A stretch of 64,000 nucleotides of DNA, taken from assembly GCF_030463535.1 (NCBI RefSeq), contig NC_132888.1:3107980-3171979 (forward strand). Reading direction: 5' to 3'. The translations under genes and the position numbers were made by a program. Below the pieces are notes generated by a model. It was not told the DNA's origin. It was given only the letters and a program-made list of their open reading frames with translations, and ran no database searches. Positions 45,869 to 57,400 of the stretch are shown here, piece by piece. Every line of letters starts with the position of its first letter. The stretch's first letter is position 1. This DNA is from Salminus brasiliensis (Eukaryota > Chordata > Actinopteri > Characiformes > Bryconidae).

Positions 45869-47176
45869 CATATAATATATATATAATCATATATTCACAT
45901 AAACGTAATTCCAAACCTTTACAAAGGTATTTAAGCATCCGTTAGAGCAGGGATGGGCAATTTCGGTCTTGGAGGCCTGTGCTTTTTCCTGCTCAAGCTC
46001 AGCTGATTCCTCACCAGTTCATTTTCCAGGTTTAGTAGGTCAGTCAGAGCACTGAAATCAGTACACTGTGCTGGACTTCAGCCCCTTTTGCCCACTGCTG
46101 CTTTACAGGATGCTACAGAACAGCTGCGAACAGCTACGAACTACAAACGCCCCCTAGTGGTCCATGAGCCTACAGCCAGAGCAGCCAGAAGCCAGTATGA
46201 ATCCAACAAAAAGGGGAAAAATAGTGTTTTTAAACAGAAAACTGTATAAATTGTCAATGTTATGCAAAAACCTTGTATCTCCACCATTGCAGTTTTTCAT
46301 TTTTTTGTTATACACATTGTGACCAAATTTTCCTGATGAATGGACCAATAGAAGCGTTCCAAAATGACCCGGAATACAATCTCCAAATGTTTTGGAGACA
46401 CAAGGTTTTTGCGTGACCATGATCACAAAGGTGGTTGTGCTGACCACTGCAAACTCCCCAACTGTGGGAATCTCGACTGTATCAGTTCTGAAAGTAAGGG
46501 GGCTGCTTTCCCACTCATCCTTAATTCTTCAGTGGCAGTGTCGGCTCAGTGGTTGAAGCACTCCATTATTGGTCACAGGGTTGCGGGTTCGATACCGGGG
46601 TCTGCTAAGCTGCCCCTGTTGGGCCCTCTCTCTGCACCAAGTGAGCTGTAGCATGCACTCTGACCCTAGCTGTCTAACCTGAGAAGCCTCTAGTTCTACA
46701 TTAAGGGAAAACATTAGGAACCCTGCCGCAGAAAGAGGGCTCGCTTACTTCCCCGCTGCAGTCGAGCAGCTGAGCTTCACTCCCCATCACACTGAACATC
46801 CCGACCGGCCCCTCTCCCGTCACTGCGTCTCGAGCCTGAAGTAGAAAACCCCTGAACGCCGTTTGGTTGGCCTGCAGGGTCACTGTGGAGAAAAGCACAC
46901 CATCAACCTTCATCCATCTGACCGTGGACTCAGTGAGCCTGCAGGATCTGGACAGACCGTCCTCTCTGCTGTGATCCCACCTGTAATCTTCTGGCCAGCC
47001 ATGTAGGTCAAGTTGCCTGATACCACCGAGAAGGGTGGAGGGGTCGAGATGGGAGCAAGGCCATGACCTGGTGTCATTCCAACACAAGCAAGAGTTACTC
47101 TACCATTCGAGAAAGCTGACACTCTGGAGAGAGAGGAGCCTCCCAGCAAAACCAGGAAAATGAAGGCACCGTGCAT
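44419..47176 (-). CDS. Reeler-domain protein, short, probably GPI-anchored (gene B)
   Basis: Coding exons on the minus strand 47176-46981, 46882-46749, 44833-44739 and 44647-44419 join in frame to 217 codons plus stop, all with GT-AG introns. Residues 1-21 are a signal peptide ending SRVSA. The Reeler domain follows: AFSNGRVTLACVGMTPGHG, TAFRGFLLQAR, AVSHTSSS, then TFVQNFSTFWVGVRS. After about residue 165 comes a Thr/Pro/Ser/Asn linker, then a tail of ten leucines and one proline closed by TFPNRH, which resembles a GPI-attachment signal. The family includes FRRS1 (Reeler, DOMON, cytochrome b561) and insect Reeler-only defence proteins; here nothing follows the Reeler domain. Function unknown. 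The start codon directly follows an acceptor AG, so the 5' leader lies in another exon. An AATAAA on the minus strand at 43987-43982 is a possible poly(A) signal. Confidence 0.85.
44739..44833 (-). CDS. Gene B coding exon 3
   Basis: Acceptor CCCCAG, donor TTCAG|GTAGGC, phase 2 end. It encodes ASAVSHTSSSMKTTVQATWT and PPASGVRDIEF, matching the Reeler motif H-x(n)-K-x(n)-W. Confidence 0.85.
44944..45065 (+). mobile_element. tRNA-derived SINE fragment
   Basis: GTTGCTGGTTCAATTG (box B like) is followed by GGCTGCCCACCACTCTGGAT, shared with the SINE at 4189. Confidence 0.55.
45715..45870. repeat. TATA-rich microsatellite in gene B intron 3... of coding series (intron 2)
   Basis: Repeats of TATATACACTATTTTAA lead into a (TA)n run, between gene B coding exons 2 and 3. 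Confidence 0.85.
46533..46645 (+). mobile_element. tRNA-derived SINE
   Basis: GGCTCAGTGGTTGAAGCA (box A like) and GGGTTCGATACC (box B like) with the shared CTGCCCCTGTTGGGCCCT phrase. It lies in gene B intron 2. Confidence 0.65.
46749..46882 (-). CDS. Gene B coding exon 2
   Basis: Acceptor CTCCACAG, donor GAA|GTAAGC, phase 0 end. It encodes VTLQANQTAFRGFLLQARDA and LLDCSGE, the Reeler core with the conserved FRGF and QAR. Confidence 0.87.
46981..47176 (-). CDS. Gene B coding exon 1
   Basis: Begins CAG|ATG and ends ACAG|GTGGGA in phase 1. It encodes the signal peptide and the Reeler opening (AFSNGR, CVGMTPGHG, GNLTYMAGQKIT). Confidence 0.85.
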
Positions 47177-47379
47177 CTGAAACAGCAGACAGACCAATGC
47201 TGTAAATACAGACAGATGAACATTCCCCGGCCTGAGACTAGAAGATTAGAGGGCCCATTTCACCAGCTTTCAGAACTCTGTTCATTCCTGAGTCCAAAAA
47301 CTGCCCATTTCAAATCCAGTATGTTTGTGATGTCACCAAAACAATGAGGCATTTCCCAGTATCCACCTACCCAGCTAAT

Positions 47380-48244
47380 AGAGAGCGATATAAGATCGTA
47401 AGAAAAAACGCTTTGATAACCTAAAATGAGCTCCTCGTTAAAAAAGCGTTAATTAATAAACATTAATTTAGAAATGTCTTTATTATTATTACATTATGTT
47501 TTGAATATAAACATTGATACTTTTCCTTATATATTTATATGTACATATATATATTAAAGGCAATACTATATTCGATACATAAATACATATATATCATAAT
47601 AAATTAGATTATTATATTAAATAAGGTAGAATAACATTATTCCAGATCATGATATCGGAGGTTTTGGACTTATAAGAAAGTTAAAAGATGAGCTCCTTGT
47701 AACGCTGCAGCAACATTACCAGAATAAAAAAAACAAAACATTTAATTTAATTAAAAAAAACTTTCTAGGAATGTCTTAATTATTATTAAATTATGTTTTG
47801 ACCAGAGATATTTTTACTTTTCCTTAGTAATACATACATGAACATGCATGCAATATTATATTGTATTTTGACTACACACCTACACACACATTTATATATA
47901 TATATATAATATATAATATTACCATTACATAAGTTTTAATAATTAAAATTTCAATAACATCATACCAGATCATGAAGTTTTGGACTTTTTTTCAACAATC
48001 AACAATCAAAAAACGCTTTGACTACTTAAAACCCAAAAACGAGCTCCTCATAATGCTGCAGCAATGTTTACCAGAATGTTAAACAAACGCTAAATCAAAA
48101 ACGTATTTAATATTATTCCCTTTTTTACTATAAATACTTTTCCTATTGTAATTTATCTATAAAAATCTATAATCTATATTGTAATCTATATTCCCTTGTA
48201 ATTTATATGAATTAAATGCACATTGTCATATTGTATTTTGATTA

Positions 48245-48320
<76 letters not shown>

Positions 48321-48560
48321 GAATAATTCCAATTAGAATAACATCATACCAGATCAAGATACCATAGATATTTGGATATGAATGATATATATATGAATAT
48401 TTAATTGTATTTTGACTATATATATATATTTATATATATATACTATAATTGATTATATAAATATATTTGCTATATACTATTATGCCATTAAATAAGTTTT
48501 AATAATTTAAATAAAAAAAAAACATCATACCAGATCATGATACCTGAAGTTTTGTATTGT
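47380..48560. repeat. Diverged AT-rich repeats upstream of gene B coding exon 1
   Basis: CATACCAGATCATGA-type motifs recur near 47640, 47965, 48345 and 48529, and AACGCTTTGA / GAGCTCCTC blocks near 47409 and 48006, suggesting old units of about 320 bases plus (CA)n(TA)n at 48247-48316. Confidence 0.6.
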
Positions 48561-48628
48561 TAATTGATTGTTAATTAAATATTGAATAATAAAACAAAAC
48601 AAAAAACAGGGTTAGACAGCAGGCCTAC

Positions 48629-48731
48629 CTTCTCAGAGTCGTTATGAGTGTGCTATAGTCCAGCGTGTGTAAGTAGGACTGATATCTGTGTATCTGTGTA
48701 TGTAGGATGGCCAGATGAGTGTGTATATATA
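48629..48731 (-). promoter_or_regulatory. Possible TATA box and 5' leader exon of gene B
   Basis: On the minus strand a TATATATA (48731-48724) lies about 95 bases upstream of a good donor, GAGAAG|GTAGGC, at 48629/48628. Spliced to the acceptor at 47177, this would give a short untranslated first exon of roughly 65 bases. It is inferred from the CAG|ATG start of the first coding exon; no transcript data. Confidence 0.35.
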
Positions 48732-48739
48732 CACACACC

Positions 48740-49600
48740 AGCTCTTTCTCCTAAACACACATCCTCATTACTGCGGCCTCTGGAAAGGAAGGAGGAAACA
48801 GCCGAGATATGGCGGAAGCACACGGGCTAATTCCTGAAATACTGAGGTTGATTTAGGTTATTACACTCTCAGGAACAGCCACTGGTAAACACTGAGTTAA
48901 TGAGTGACCTGGTTGGGACGAGGAAAGTAGCCGGGCGTCTCCACTGTGTGACGAGATGATGAGTTGTTCTGCCATACAGTAATAAACGATTTATCATTTG
49001 TTCCATTTCGACATGATTAGGGTTGTGTGTATGAGGTATTTTGGACACCCTTTGCATAATTAGACTTTCGGTTTATTGAGAAGTAGTACATTCAGCCTTG
49101 GCTACGGGCCTAAAAATAAAGGTGCCTTGAATGGTTCTTTGAGGGATACCATAGAAGAACCACTTCTGCTTCCATAAATGTTGTGTGTGAGTGTGGAAAA
49201 ACCTCTTAAAGCTCTCAAGAACCTTCATTTGTTGGAGAAGGTTCTTCACACTCACTCATCTCTATCACATCCTCATGGAACTACAAGTGGCTCTTCTATG
49301 GCGTCCCTCAAAGGACCCTTCGAAGCACCTTCATTTTTATAACATTTTCTCAGAAATCCCAATGAACAAATTTGAATGATTCAAAGCGGGCTGTTCAAAA
49401 GTTTGGATACCCTGTGACTTTGGACAAGGTCTTACATCGAACTCTTCAAACCTTGCCAAACAAGCACTCGTCAACCTGGACTCCTATGAGCAGCTGTCTA
49501 ACAGTGGTGCACTGTTCTACTGTGCAGCGTTGCTTGCCCAACATTAAAAAGGGAACCTTAATCCTGACCTTGTTACAAACCTATGTGCTTTAGATATGCT
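48740..49600. other. Intergenic spacer between the divergent Reeler genes (left part)
   Basis: Holds a foldback MITE at 49108-49345 whose arms (AAAAATAAAGGTGCCTTGAA and its near reverse complement) flank a short centre. Nothing gene-like is seen. Confidence 0.55.
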
Positions 49601-49619
49601 ACAGAACGTTAGCTGTGGG

Positions 49620-50660
49620 GTTCCAACCCCCTACACCTTTCCATGGTCCAGGCCTACACTTAGGAATGTCTGGGGCCGTACCTTAGAGGCTCTGTCACAG
49701 TGCTTCCTCCCTAATGGGACTATTGGGTACTGCCAGGGCCGGGGCCAGTTTTCGGACTGGTGACATCAGCTCCTCATGGAATTCCTTATTTACTGCAAGG
49801 CATCACTACCCTTCCCCATGGGACGCTCTGAGCCTGCCTATGGTGGTTCCCAGGTTCCCTCCTCTCCCGTGGATCCACACTGCCCAGAATGACTCCAGTT
49901 TTAGCGCCTCAAGGGATTCCTGTTCCTGCTCTCGAGATGACTCTACTAGGTTTCTGATCTGTGCTCTGACCAGAACTCCATCCCTTTTTACAGGGAAATT
50001 TGTGAACTGCCCTTTGTAGTGGACCTTCTCCTTGCACCAACCCCCTACACCTTTCCACGGTCCAGGCCTACTGTCTGGGGCCATACCTTAAAGGGCTCTG
50101 TCGCAGTGCCTCCCCCCTAACGGGACTATTGGGTACTGCCCAGGGCCAGGGCCATGTGCGCTGCATTTATTATTTATTTTTAGACTGGTCACTTCACCTC
50201 CCCCTCCTGGACTCCTTATTTACTGCAACGCATCCCCTTCACTTCCCTTCCCTTCAAGTCGCTCTGAGCCTGTGGTGGTTCCCAAGTCGCAGTGCCCAGA
50301 GTGACCCCAGCTTTTGCACCTCAGTGAATTCCTGTCCCTGCACTCTGCAAGGTCATGACCCTTTGTCCCTTTTCAGGGGAAAATTTGGGAAACTGCTCTA
50401 TGCAGTGGACCTTCTCCCTACACCAGCCGTGCCTTTCTGTGGTCCAGGCCTTCCTTCCATCCTTCCCTTTGGTGCTTCTCGAGCCGTACCTTACAGGTCA
50501 GGCAATGCCACAATAGCTCCCCCCCCCCAATGGGACTATTGGGTGCTGCACAGGACCAGGGCCATGTGCATTGAGTTTGATTTCTGGACTGGTCACTGGA
50601 CTGGTCACTGTTTTGGACGGCTCCCCCTCCTGGGCTACTTATGTACTGCACATGTCCTTG
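49620..50660. repeat. About 400-bp tandem repeat, three copies
   Basis: CCCCCTACACCTTTCC(A/C)(C/T)GGTC begins units near 49628 and 50040, with a third, diverged start near 50420. Units share GGGACTATTGGGTACTGCC and CTTATTTACTGCAA. Confidence 0.8.
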
Positions 50661-51239
50661 TTCTGTGTGTTTGGACTGGGCAGGTCGTTTGTAGCCTCAC
50701 TTGTGTTCTGCCTCTTCTTGGTGGTGGTTTCTTACTGCTTTTTGCTCAGGCTGTGTATTTCGAGTTTCGCAGACTGTCCCTGCCCAGTGTTTTGTGTTCT
50801 GGATTACTTTATGCTTCAGTTGAATTAATGACTGTGGCTCTCAGGTTCCCTCAATTGAAGCTCTTATGCACATACAACCCACCAGTTCCTCGCTACCATC
50901 GCTACAAACACAAACTGGACACTGCTCACATCGTTATTATAGCTCCAAACTGGTCGGGCTGCATGAATTCCACTAAAATTAGCCTGAAACACAAGATGCT
51001 TCTTTCACGCCCACATGAAACTGAAGCGCTTGGTTTAAAAAGGGTTGCGATCCCGTTCTCTCCTCATTACGTCTCTGAGTTTCTCTCACTGTTACAGCTG
51101 GAGGTCATAGCATACAGCAAAACAAGAAGACTGTGGAAGGTAAGTCAAGGGTCTGATACTATTAGGATACATACAGAACCATTAACCAACTCCACTCTAA
51201 CTGGAAAACGGCAGGATTGAGGAAACGTATGAAGAAAAG

Positions 51240-51306
51240 GTTTCTTTAAATTCCTTAAATTCTTTAAATTCCTTAAATTCTTTAAATTCCTTAAATTCTT
51301 TAAATT
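51240..51306. repeat. 18-bp tandem repeat
   Basis: CCTTAAATTCTTTAAATT repeated between three and four times. Confidence 0.85.
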
Positions 51307-51430
51307 GAACATTTCTTTATAATTGAATTCTAGAAGTTGGGCTTCGGTGTGAAATTGAGGGTCATTATAGAGGCTTCGTTGCGGCGGTGTTGATAGGAAC
51401 CAGGTTCTAGATTCACAAAAGTGAAGGAAG

Positions 51431-51871
51431 AAATTCAGCCATAACATTAACACCACTGACAGGTGACGTGAAAAAGATATAGACTTGATCTCGTCATCTA
51501 CGGCGGCTCCAGTCAAAGGGTGGATAGTAGGTGAACGGTCAGTTCTTGAAGGTGCTGAAGCAGGAAAAATGGACAAGCGTAAGAATCTCAAACACTTTGA
51601 ACCAAACTGTGAGGTTCTAGATAAACGACTTGGTCATTAGATCATCTCCACTAAAACATCAGGCAGGTCTTGAGGTGGGGTGTTTCCAGTATGCAGTGGT
51701 CAGTACCTACCAAAAGTGCTCCAAGAAGGACAACTGGACAACTGTTGACAGGGTCATGGGCACCCAAGGCCTCAAGGGTCCCACCTGACGACTTACAGAA
51801 CTTGTTTTAAAGGGATCTTGTGAGGATCTTAATGTGAGGCAGGGGGTGTTAATGTTGTGGCTGACTGGTGT
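51431..51871. mobile_element. TIR element family D, copy 1
   Basis: Left end CAGCCATAACATTAACACCA, right end GTGTTAATGTTGTGGCTG: inverted repeats about 440 bases apart. Non-coding. Confidence 0.7.
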
Positions 51872-51994
51872 TTGCTTCATATTTAAGTTATGATATGTCA
51901 CCAGGTTTATATCTTTTGAGTCCTGATCTGGTTCTAAATGACTCTCAGGCTTCTTTGTTAGGGACTTTGAAACGCGTCTTGCTGTCGTGGATAT

Positions 51995-52310
51995 CTTAAG
52001 ATAAGATAAGATAGTCCTTTATTAGTCCCGCAGTGGGGAAATTCACATTTCAGATGTTCCTTCACACTTCAGATGTTCCTTCACTTAAAATGTGGTTGAC
52101 TCAGATATCAGACCTCTTTCCACTACAGAAGCTTATCTTTGAGATTCATAAGAGGCAGCAAAGGTTTGGGAAATCTGGTCATCAGTCGGGAGGATATTCA
52201 GGATTAGAATCAGAATCAGATTCAGAGCCAGAATCAGATTCAGATTCAGAATCAGACTCAGAATCAGATTTATTGGTCAAGTATGTTCACACACACAATG
52301 AATTTGTTCC
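51995..52310. repeat. Simple-repeat-headed fish repeats
   Basis: A GATAA run followed by AGTCCTTTATTAGTCCCGCA, then (GAATCA)-type hexamers and ATTTATTGGTCAAGTATG; both phrases are common dispersed fish repeats. Confidence 0.55.
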
Positions 52311-52435
52311 AGCTGTTAGCATCTGTCTAGTATTAACAATACACAGCTACTCTACATATAATTTACATACAATACACAATATACTGTGATAAATGATCTA
52401 TGTCTGTTATACTGCCCTGAATGCTGTTTTGCCCC

Positions 52436-52437
<2 letters not shown>

Positions 52438-52488
<51 letters not shown>

Positions 52489-52510
52489 GTAGTAGTAGTA
52501 GTAGTAGTAT
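52438..52510. repeat. (TTA)n(GTA)n microsatellite
   Basis: Triplet run of TTA changing to GTA. Confidence 0.95.
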
Positions 52511-53073
52511 CTTTTCTTTGTTTTACTCAATCAGCTATTCAATTCATATTGTATGGGAACCTCCCGCTGTTTTTGCTTTGTATATTTCAAGCTCTGTAAA
52601 TCAATAAATTTACAATAAATACATACAAATAATAACAAAATACAATATATACAATAAATGTAAGTCAATAAGCATACAATTATAAAAAAGCTAAGGACTG
52701 ATTATTCTTTAAAAAAAATCCTAAGATTTATTTTTTCATATTTTTCATATTTTGTTCTGTTCTGTTTTTTTTGTTTTGTTTTTTTTAATTAAGAACAACA
52801 AAAATTATTTTTTAAATATTTTCTTAATCTTGCGACGGCCTCACACTGGTTTTAGACTATAAGCCTCAAAGCCGATCAGTTTAAGTAGTTAAATTCCAGA
52901 ATTTTTCTCATTCATTGTAATTTAACCGGATTAAAGAAGGAAATTGGTCGTAAAGTAACGTACTTCTTAAGAAATATTAAGAAATAAATTAAAACTTTAA
53001 GAGAAGATTTGACTTGTTTAGTGTTTGTTTCAAGATTCCTCATAAGATTTGTCTTAGGAAAGTTTTTGTGAAC

Positions 53074-53106
<33 letters not shown>

Positions 53107-53123
53107 CCATTATATTTACTATC

Positions 53124-54068
53124 CAGAGGTGTCAAGTATTGAAGTACAAATACTGTAAATTCTGTATCTTACTGAAGTAATAATGTTGGTTCTCTAAACT
53201 TTACTAGAGAAATTATTTACTTCTACTTCTCAAATTTTCCCCCAATTATCTGAACTTTCTCCTCCTTACATTTTAAAAACAGCCTCGTTCCTCCTATTTC
53301 ATTTCCCTTAGTTTTCATTCCGGCTCGTCATCAATAAAAACCCTCTCCAGATAAATCCTGTGAGTCTGATCCTGATTGGATGAGAAGTATAAACAGACTC
53401 CATTCTGACTCCCTATTGGTTTATAAGAGATCCATCACACCTGCACACGTCCCGTCCCTCTCCAGCGAGCTCACAGCAGACGTCTAGTCTAGTATGAAGA
53501 CTGTGTCCGTGGCAGAGACTCAAGAGAGCTGCAGTGAAACGTCCCGACTGAGCCCCACATTTACATTCCAATAAAGCTTATTGATCACACGCCTCTGAAG
53601 TCTGACTTTCTGCAGCGTTACAGAACTTCTAGACAACGACTCCTCATATTTTCCTCCATGAAGCTCATGTTAATGCTCAGTAGAGCACAGAGACGCTCCT
53701 TTAATAGAGCTGATATTACTGAAATGCTTCATTTTCAATGGGCAGATCTGCAGCTGAAACAGGAGCCTAGTGCAGCCCAACATTTTTAACATCAACATTT
53801 TAATAGATCATTCTCCTCATTATGACTTTTAGAGAAATGGGGTTTTGGGGAGGTGGGGGGAGGGGGGGTATAGAGCACTATAGACCCCTGTGGTGCGGCC
53901 TAAGCTTTCGGCCTTTGTTTTCCTTCCATTACTTTTACTTTTCTACTTGAAGTTGTTCTGAAACCAGTACTTTTACACTTTTACTGGAGTAAAAAGCTTC
54001 AGTTGATACTTCAGCTTCTACAGAAGTCTTTTAAACCCTCATATCTCCACTCACTTCTACCTGAGGAA
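53124..54068 (+). mobile_element. hAT-like non-autonomous element, copy 3 (longest)
   Basis: Begins CAGAGGTGTCAAGTATTGAA and ends near CTACCTGAGGAATG. It closely matches 1-655 (direct) and 14300-15240 (inverted). It ends about 175 bases before gene C coding exon 1. Confidence 0.75.
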
Positions 54069-54243
54069 TGAATGTGAATAAAAGTTGGATGGATTCTGCA
54101 TTAGGACTAATAACTGAATCATAAACCGAGGGGTTATTTGTGTTAATAATCATTAATATTAATGCACCCGTTTGGCCAGCTTTTAAAAAATGAGCTTTTT
54201 TAGACTTGCATTGTTTCTCATGTGTCTGTTTTTCTTTTTTCAG

Positions 54244-54433
54244 ATGGGTCTTCTGCTCTTGGTGTTGGTGGGGATGAGCTGTATGGGGTTCAGTTCTGCT
54301 TACTCCAATGGATCTGTGAGCAGTGTGTGCGTCTCCATGCTGCCAGGGCATGACAATGCTGCTCAAACCACCGCCCCACTGTACCAAGTCAGAGTCAACA
54401 GCACCTCCTATAGACCTGGCGACTCCATCATGG
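54244..54433 (+). CDS. Gene C coding exon 1
   Basis: Begins TTTTTTCAG|ATG, as in gene B, and ends ATGG|GTCAGT in phase 1. It encodes the signal peptide and the Reeler start. Confidence 0.85.
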
Positions 54434-57400
54434 GTCAGTCGAGCCTCCTCCTTCTGCAGATATATAATTCTAAGCTTTAATCTAATCTAAAGTGCACATA
54501 CACTAAATTGACATAAGTATTGGGACACCTGCTTATTCGTTGTTTCTTCTGAGGTCAAGGGTGTTAAAAAGAGTGTATCCTGCTTTCGTTGGAGTAACTG
54601 TCTCTACTGTACTCTGTCTCTACTGTAGGGAAGTAGAGCTTTCTGCTAGATTTTGGAGAAGCATTGCTGTGAGGATTTGATTGCAATCAGTGAGGTCAAA
54701 ATGTTGGATGATCAGCACCCCAAGTCATCCCAAAAGTATGGGATGGAGCTCCACTATCCTTCATTCTAGAGAACACAGTTCTTCCACTGCTCCACAGCTC
54801 AATGCTGGGGGGCTTTATACCCCTCATTGACCAAGACAACCAGACAGAGACTTTAACCCATCCATGCGATTAGTACACAGGCCCGGAGCAGTGGGCAGCC
54901 TCTGTCACAGCACCCATTGAGCAGTGAGTGTTAGGGGCCCAACAACTTGGCTAACCCCGGTATAGAACCCACAACCCTGTCATCAATAACCCAGTGTTTA
55001 ACCACTGAATCACAGTACCTCTCTACAGGGACTAGACAAGCTGTGTGTGTGTGTGTTTGCACATCTGTGTCAGCAATGGGTGCAACTTAGGGGTGTCCAC
55101 AAACATTTGGGCATATGGTGTATGAATACCTTGTCCTGTATGGCTGTTTTTACTGGATAATAAATGAAGGTAGGTGTCCAAAAACCTTTGGTGGGCAGTG
55201 TATTCATGTAACTGTGTAAAGTCAGTGTTAACATGGAATGACCCTCAGTGTTACATGAATGCTTACCTTGTAGTGATGCTGGAGGCAGTGGATAGCGGGA
55301 CTGGCTTCCGGGGCTTCATGCTGCAGGCTCGCAGGACAGCGAACGGGGCGGCCGTGGGCTCCTTCAGCTCCGCAAACACCAGCCTGTTCAGACTCCACGA
55401 CTGCTTCAGTGGGATGGTGCTTATAGCTATTACTGTATTACATAGTACTAGATGCACAACAGCCTTTTGCAAGTACGGCCCCACTGTTGGCGTTGGCCGT
55501 TGGTGGCCCCTGGATAAAATGGTCCCACCGATGGGATTTTCAAACACAGCGTAATCGAACAAGCTGGCCTACTTTGGCTTAGGCTGGTTTCTGATACCTG
55601 GTATATGTGTTAGAGTTACACGGATTAGCCAAAACATTATGACCATTATAACATGCTGTTGGTCCACTACGTGCCACCAACACAGCTCACTCTACAAGAC
55701 CTCTGAAGGTGGTATCTGTGGTATTTTGCACCAACACGATCCAGCAGATCGTTTAGGTCCCGTAAGTTGGACGGTGGAGACATACTGTTTCACCTGGACT
55801 GTCCACCTGTCCAAAATTGCATCACATGTCCACTGTTGACATTTTCGAAGGCAGACAGGTGTTAGCATGGGCACTCCAACTGGTCGGTTGCTGTACAGTG
55901 TATTGTGATACGTTCCTCCCATCGCAGATCCCAGTAGTTCGTCTGTCATGGCAGACCCAGCGGGATAGCCTTCGTTGCTCTCGCGCTTCGCTAAGTCCAG
56001 TGGCCAGTACGTGGTTTGTTTGTCCCGCCTCAGACCACTGACTCACCACTGTTCCACCTGGTGCTGTCCATGTGATGGAAAGGAAACTTGCTTCACTGCA
56101 AAGTCCAGTTCAGATGCTAGCATGTCCACTGTTGATGTTTTCGAGGGTAGACAGGTGTTAGCATGGGCACTCCAACTGGTTGATTGCTGTACAGTGTATC
56201 AGGACACGTTCCTCCCATCGCAGATCATTTCGGAGACGTTTGGTAAAGAACCAAGAATCAAGTGGTGGTTCTTTAGATCCTTTGTTTCTGTTACCATGGC
56301 AACCACCCATTTTTTTTTTACTTTAAAGGTTTATTGAGGTACTGATATCTGGAACTGAGATACCAGCCCATATGTAGATACAAGCACCTGCCCCGCGTGT
56401 CCCATGGTGCTGCGCCGATACCTCCGTCCGTCCCGGGACCCAGCTGACTAAATTACATGGGGCACTCAGGGCAGCCGCCCCCTTAGTTGCTCCTCAGACT
56501 CAAAGAGAGGGTGGAGCCCTGTTGACTTTCGGGGTGTGTGCTTGGCCAAGGGGCCACTGGTGCAAAGCTCCAATCTGTAGGATTATGACTGCATTTGTGG
56601 ATCTACCACTGGTAGACCTGAGGACTTGTGATTGGTCAGGGGTATGCTGATGTAAACCTGACCCACTTTTAGAACCATCACTTTAACCAAATTAAAGGTT
56701 CTCCACACATTCACTTCTATTACAGACACGGTTCTATTACGGTTCTAGAACCGAAAGTGGTTCTTTCATGGCATTGCTTGAAGAACCCTTTGAAGCAGCT
56801 TTATTTTTAGGAGTTATCGCCAGAGTGGTCATAATGTTTTGGGGCTTTGGTGTACAGACTGCAGCAGGCAAGCCAAGCTGAACTACGTTAAGCTGAATGC
56901 ATTCAGGTTAGAACATGTTCTGGTGGACGAAGGCGACCCAAGGATCGCTGGTTAGAATCCCGGGTCCAGTTGCTCGCCATCAGCAGTCGGAACTAGAGTG
57001 AGCACAACTGGCCCTGCTCTCTCCAGGTGGGTAGATGGCTCTCTCTCTTCCTATACACATCACATAGCCAGCGTGGTCGTCTGCTAGCCCATGCTTTAGA
57101 GTTGGGTACCTGGCGCAGTCTTCTGAGCGTGCTGGTTGCCTGATGTCGTTGCATTCGAGGCAGTTGGAAAAGAGGCGGTGGCCTCACCCTCTCAGTGTTG
57201 GGAGCATTACATGTGATTGGCTGGATCATTAAAAATTGGGTAAAAATTAGATATGCAAACTTTAATGTGGCCACAAGCCTTAAACCTCTCTCGTTCCTGC
57301 CTCCAGAACTCCACCATCAGCCATGCCTCTGACAGAAACAAAACAAACTTTGAGGCCACTTGGGTTGCACCTCTAACATCTTCTCCAGGCAACATTGAGT

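Noticed and set aside
46533-46645. tRNA gene (box A and box B present)
   Set aside because: No cloverleaf can be drawn and the sequence continues into a SINE body shared with other copies. The same applies at 4189-4459, 56920-57240 and 59935-60140.
56859-56907. Possible gene C exon 3 ending GCATTCAG|GTTAGA
   Set aside because: It ends in the right phase but the translation has no Reeler motif. The true exon at 57307-57404 matches gene B exon 3.
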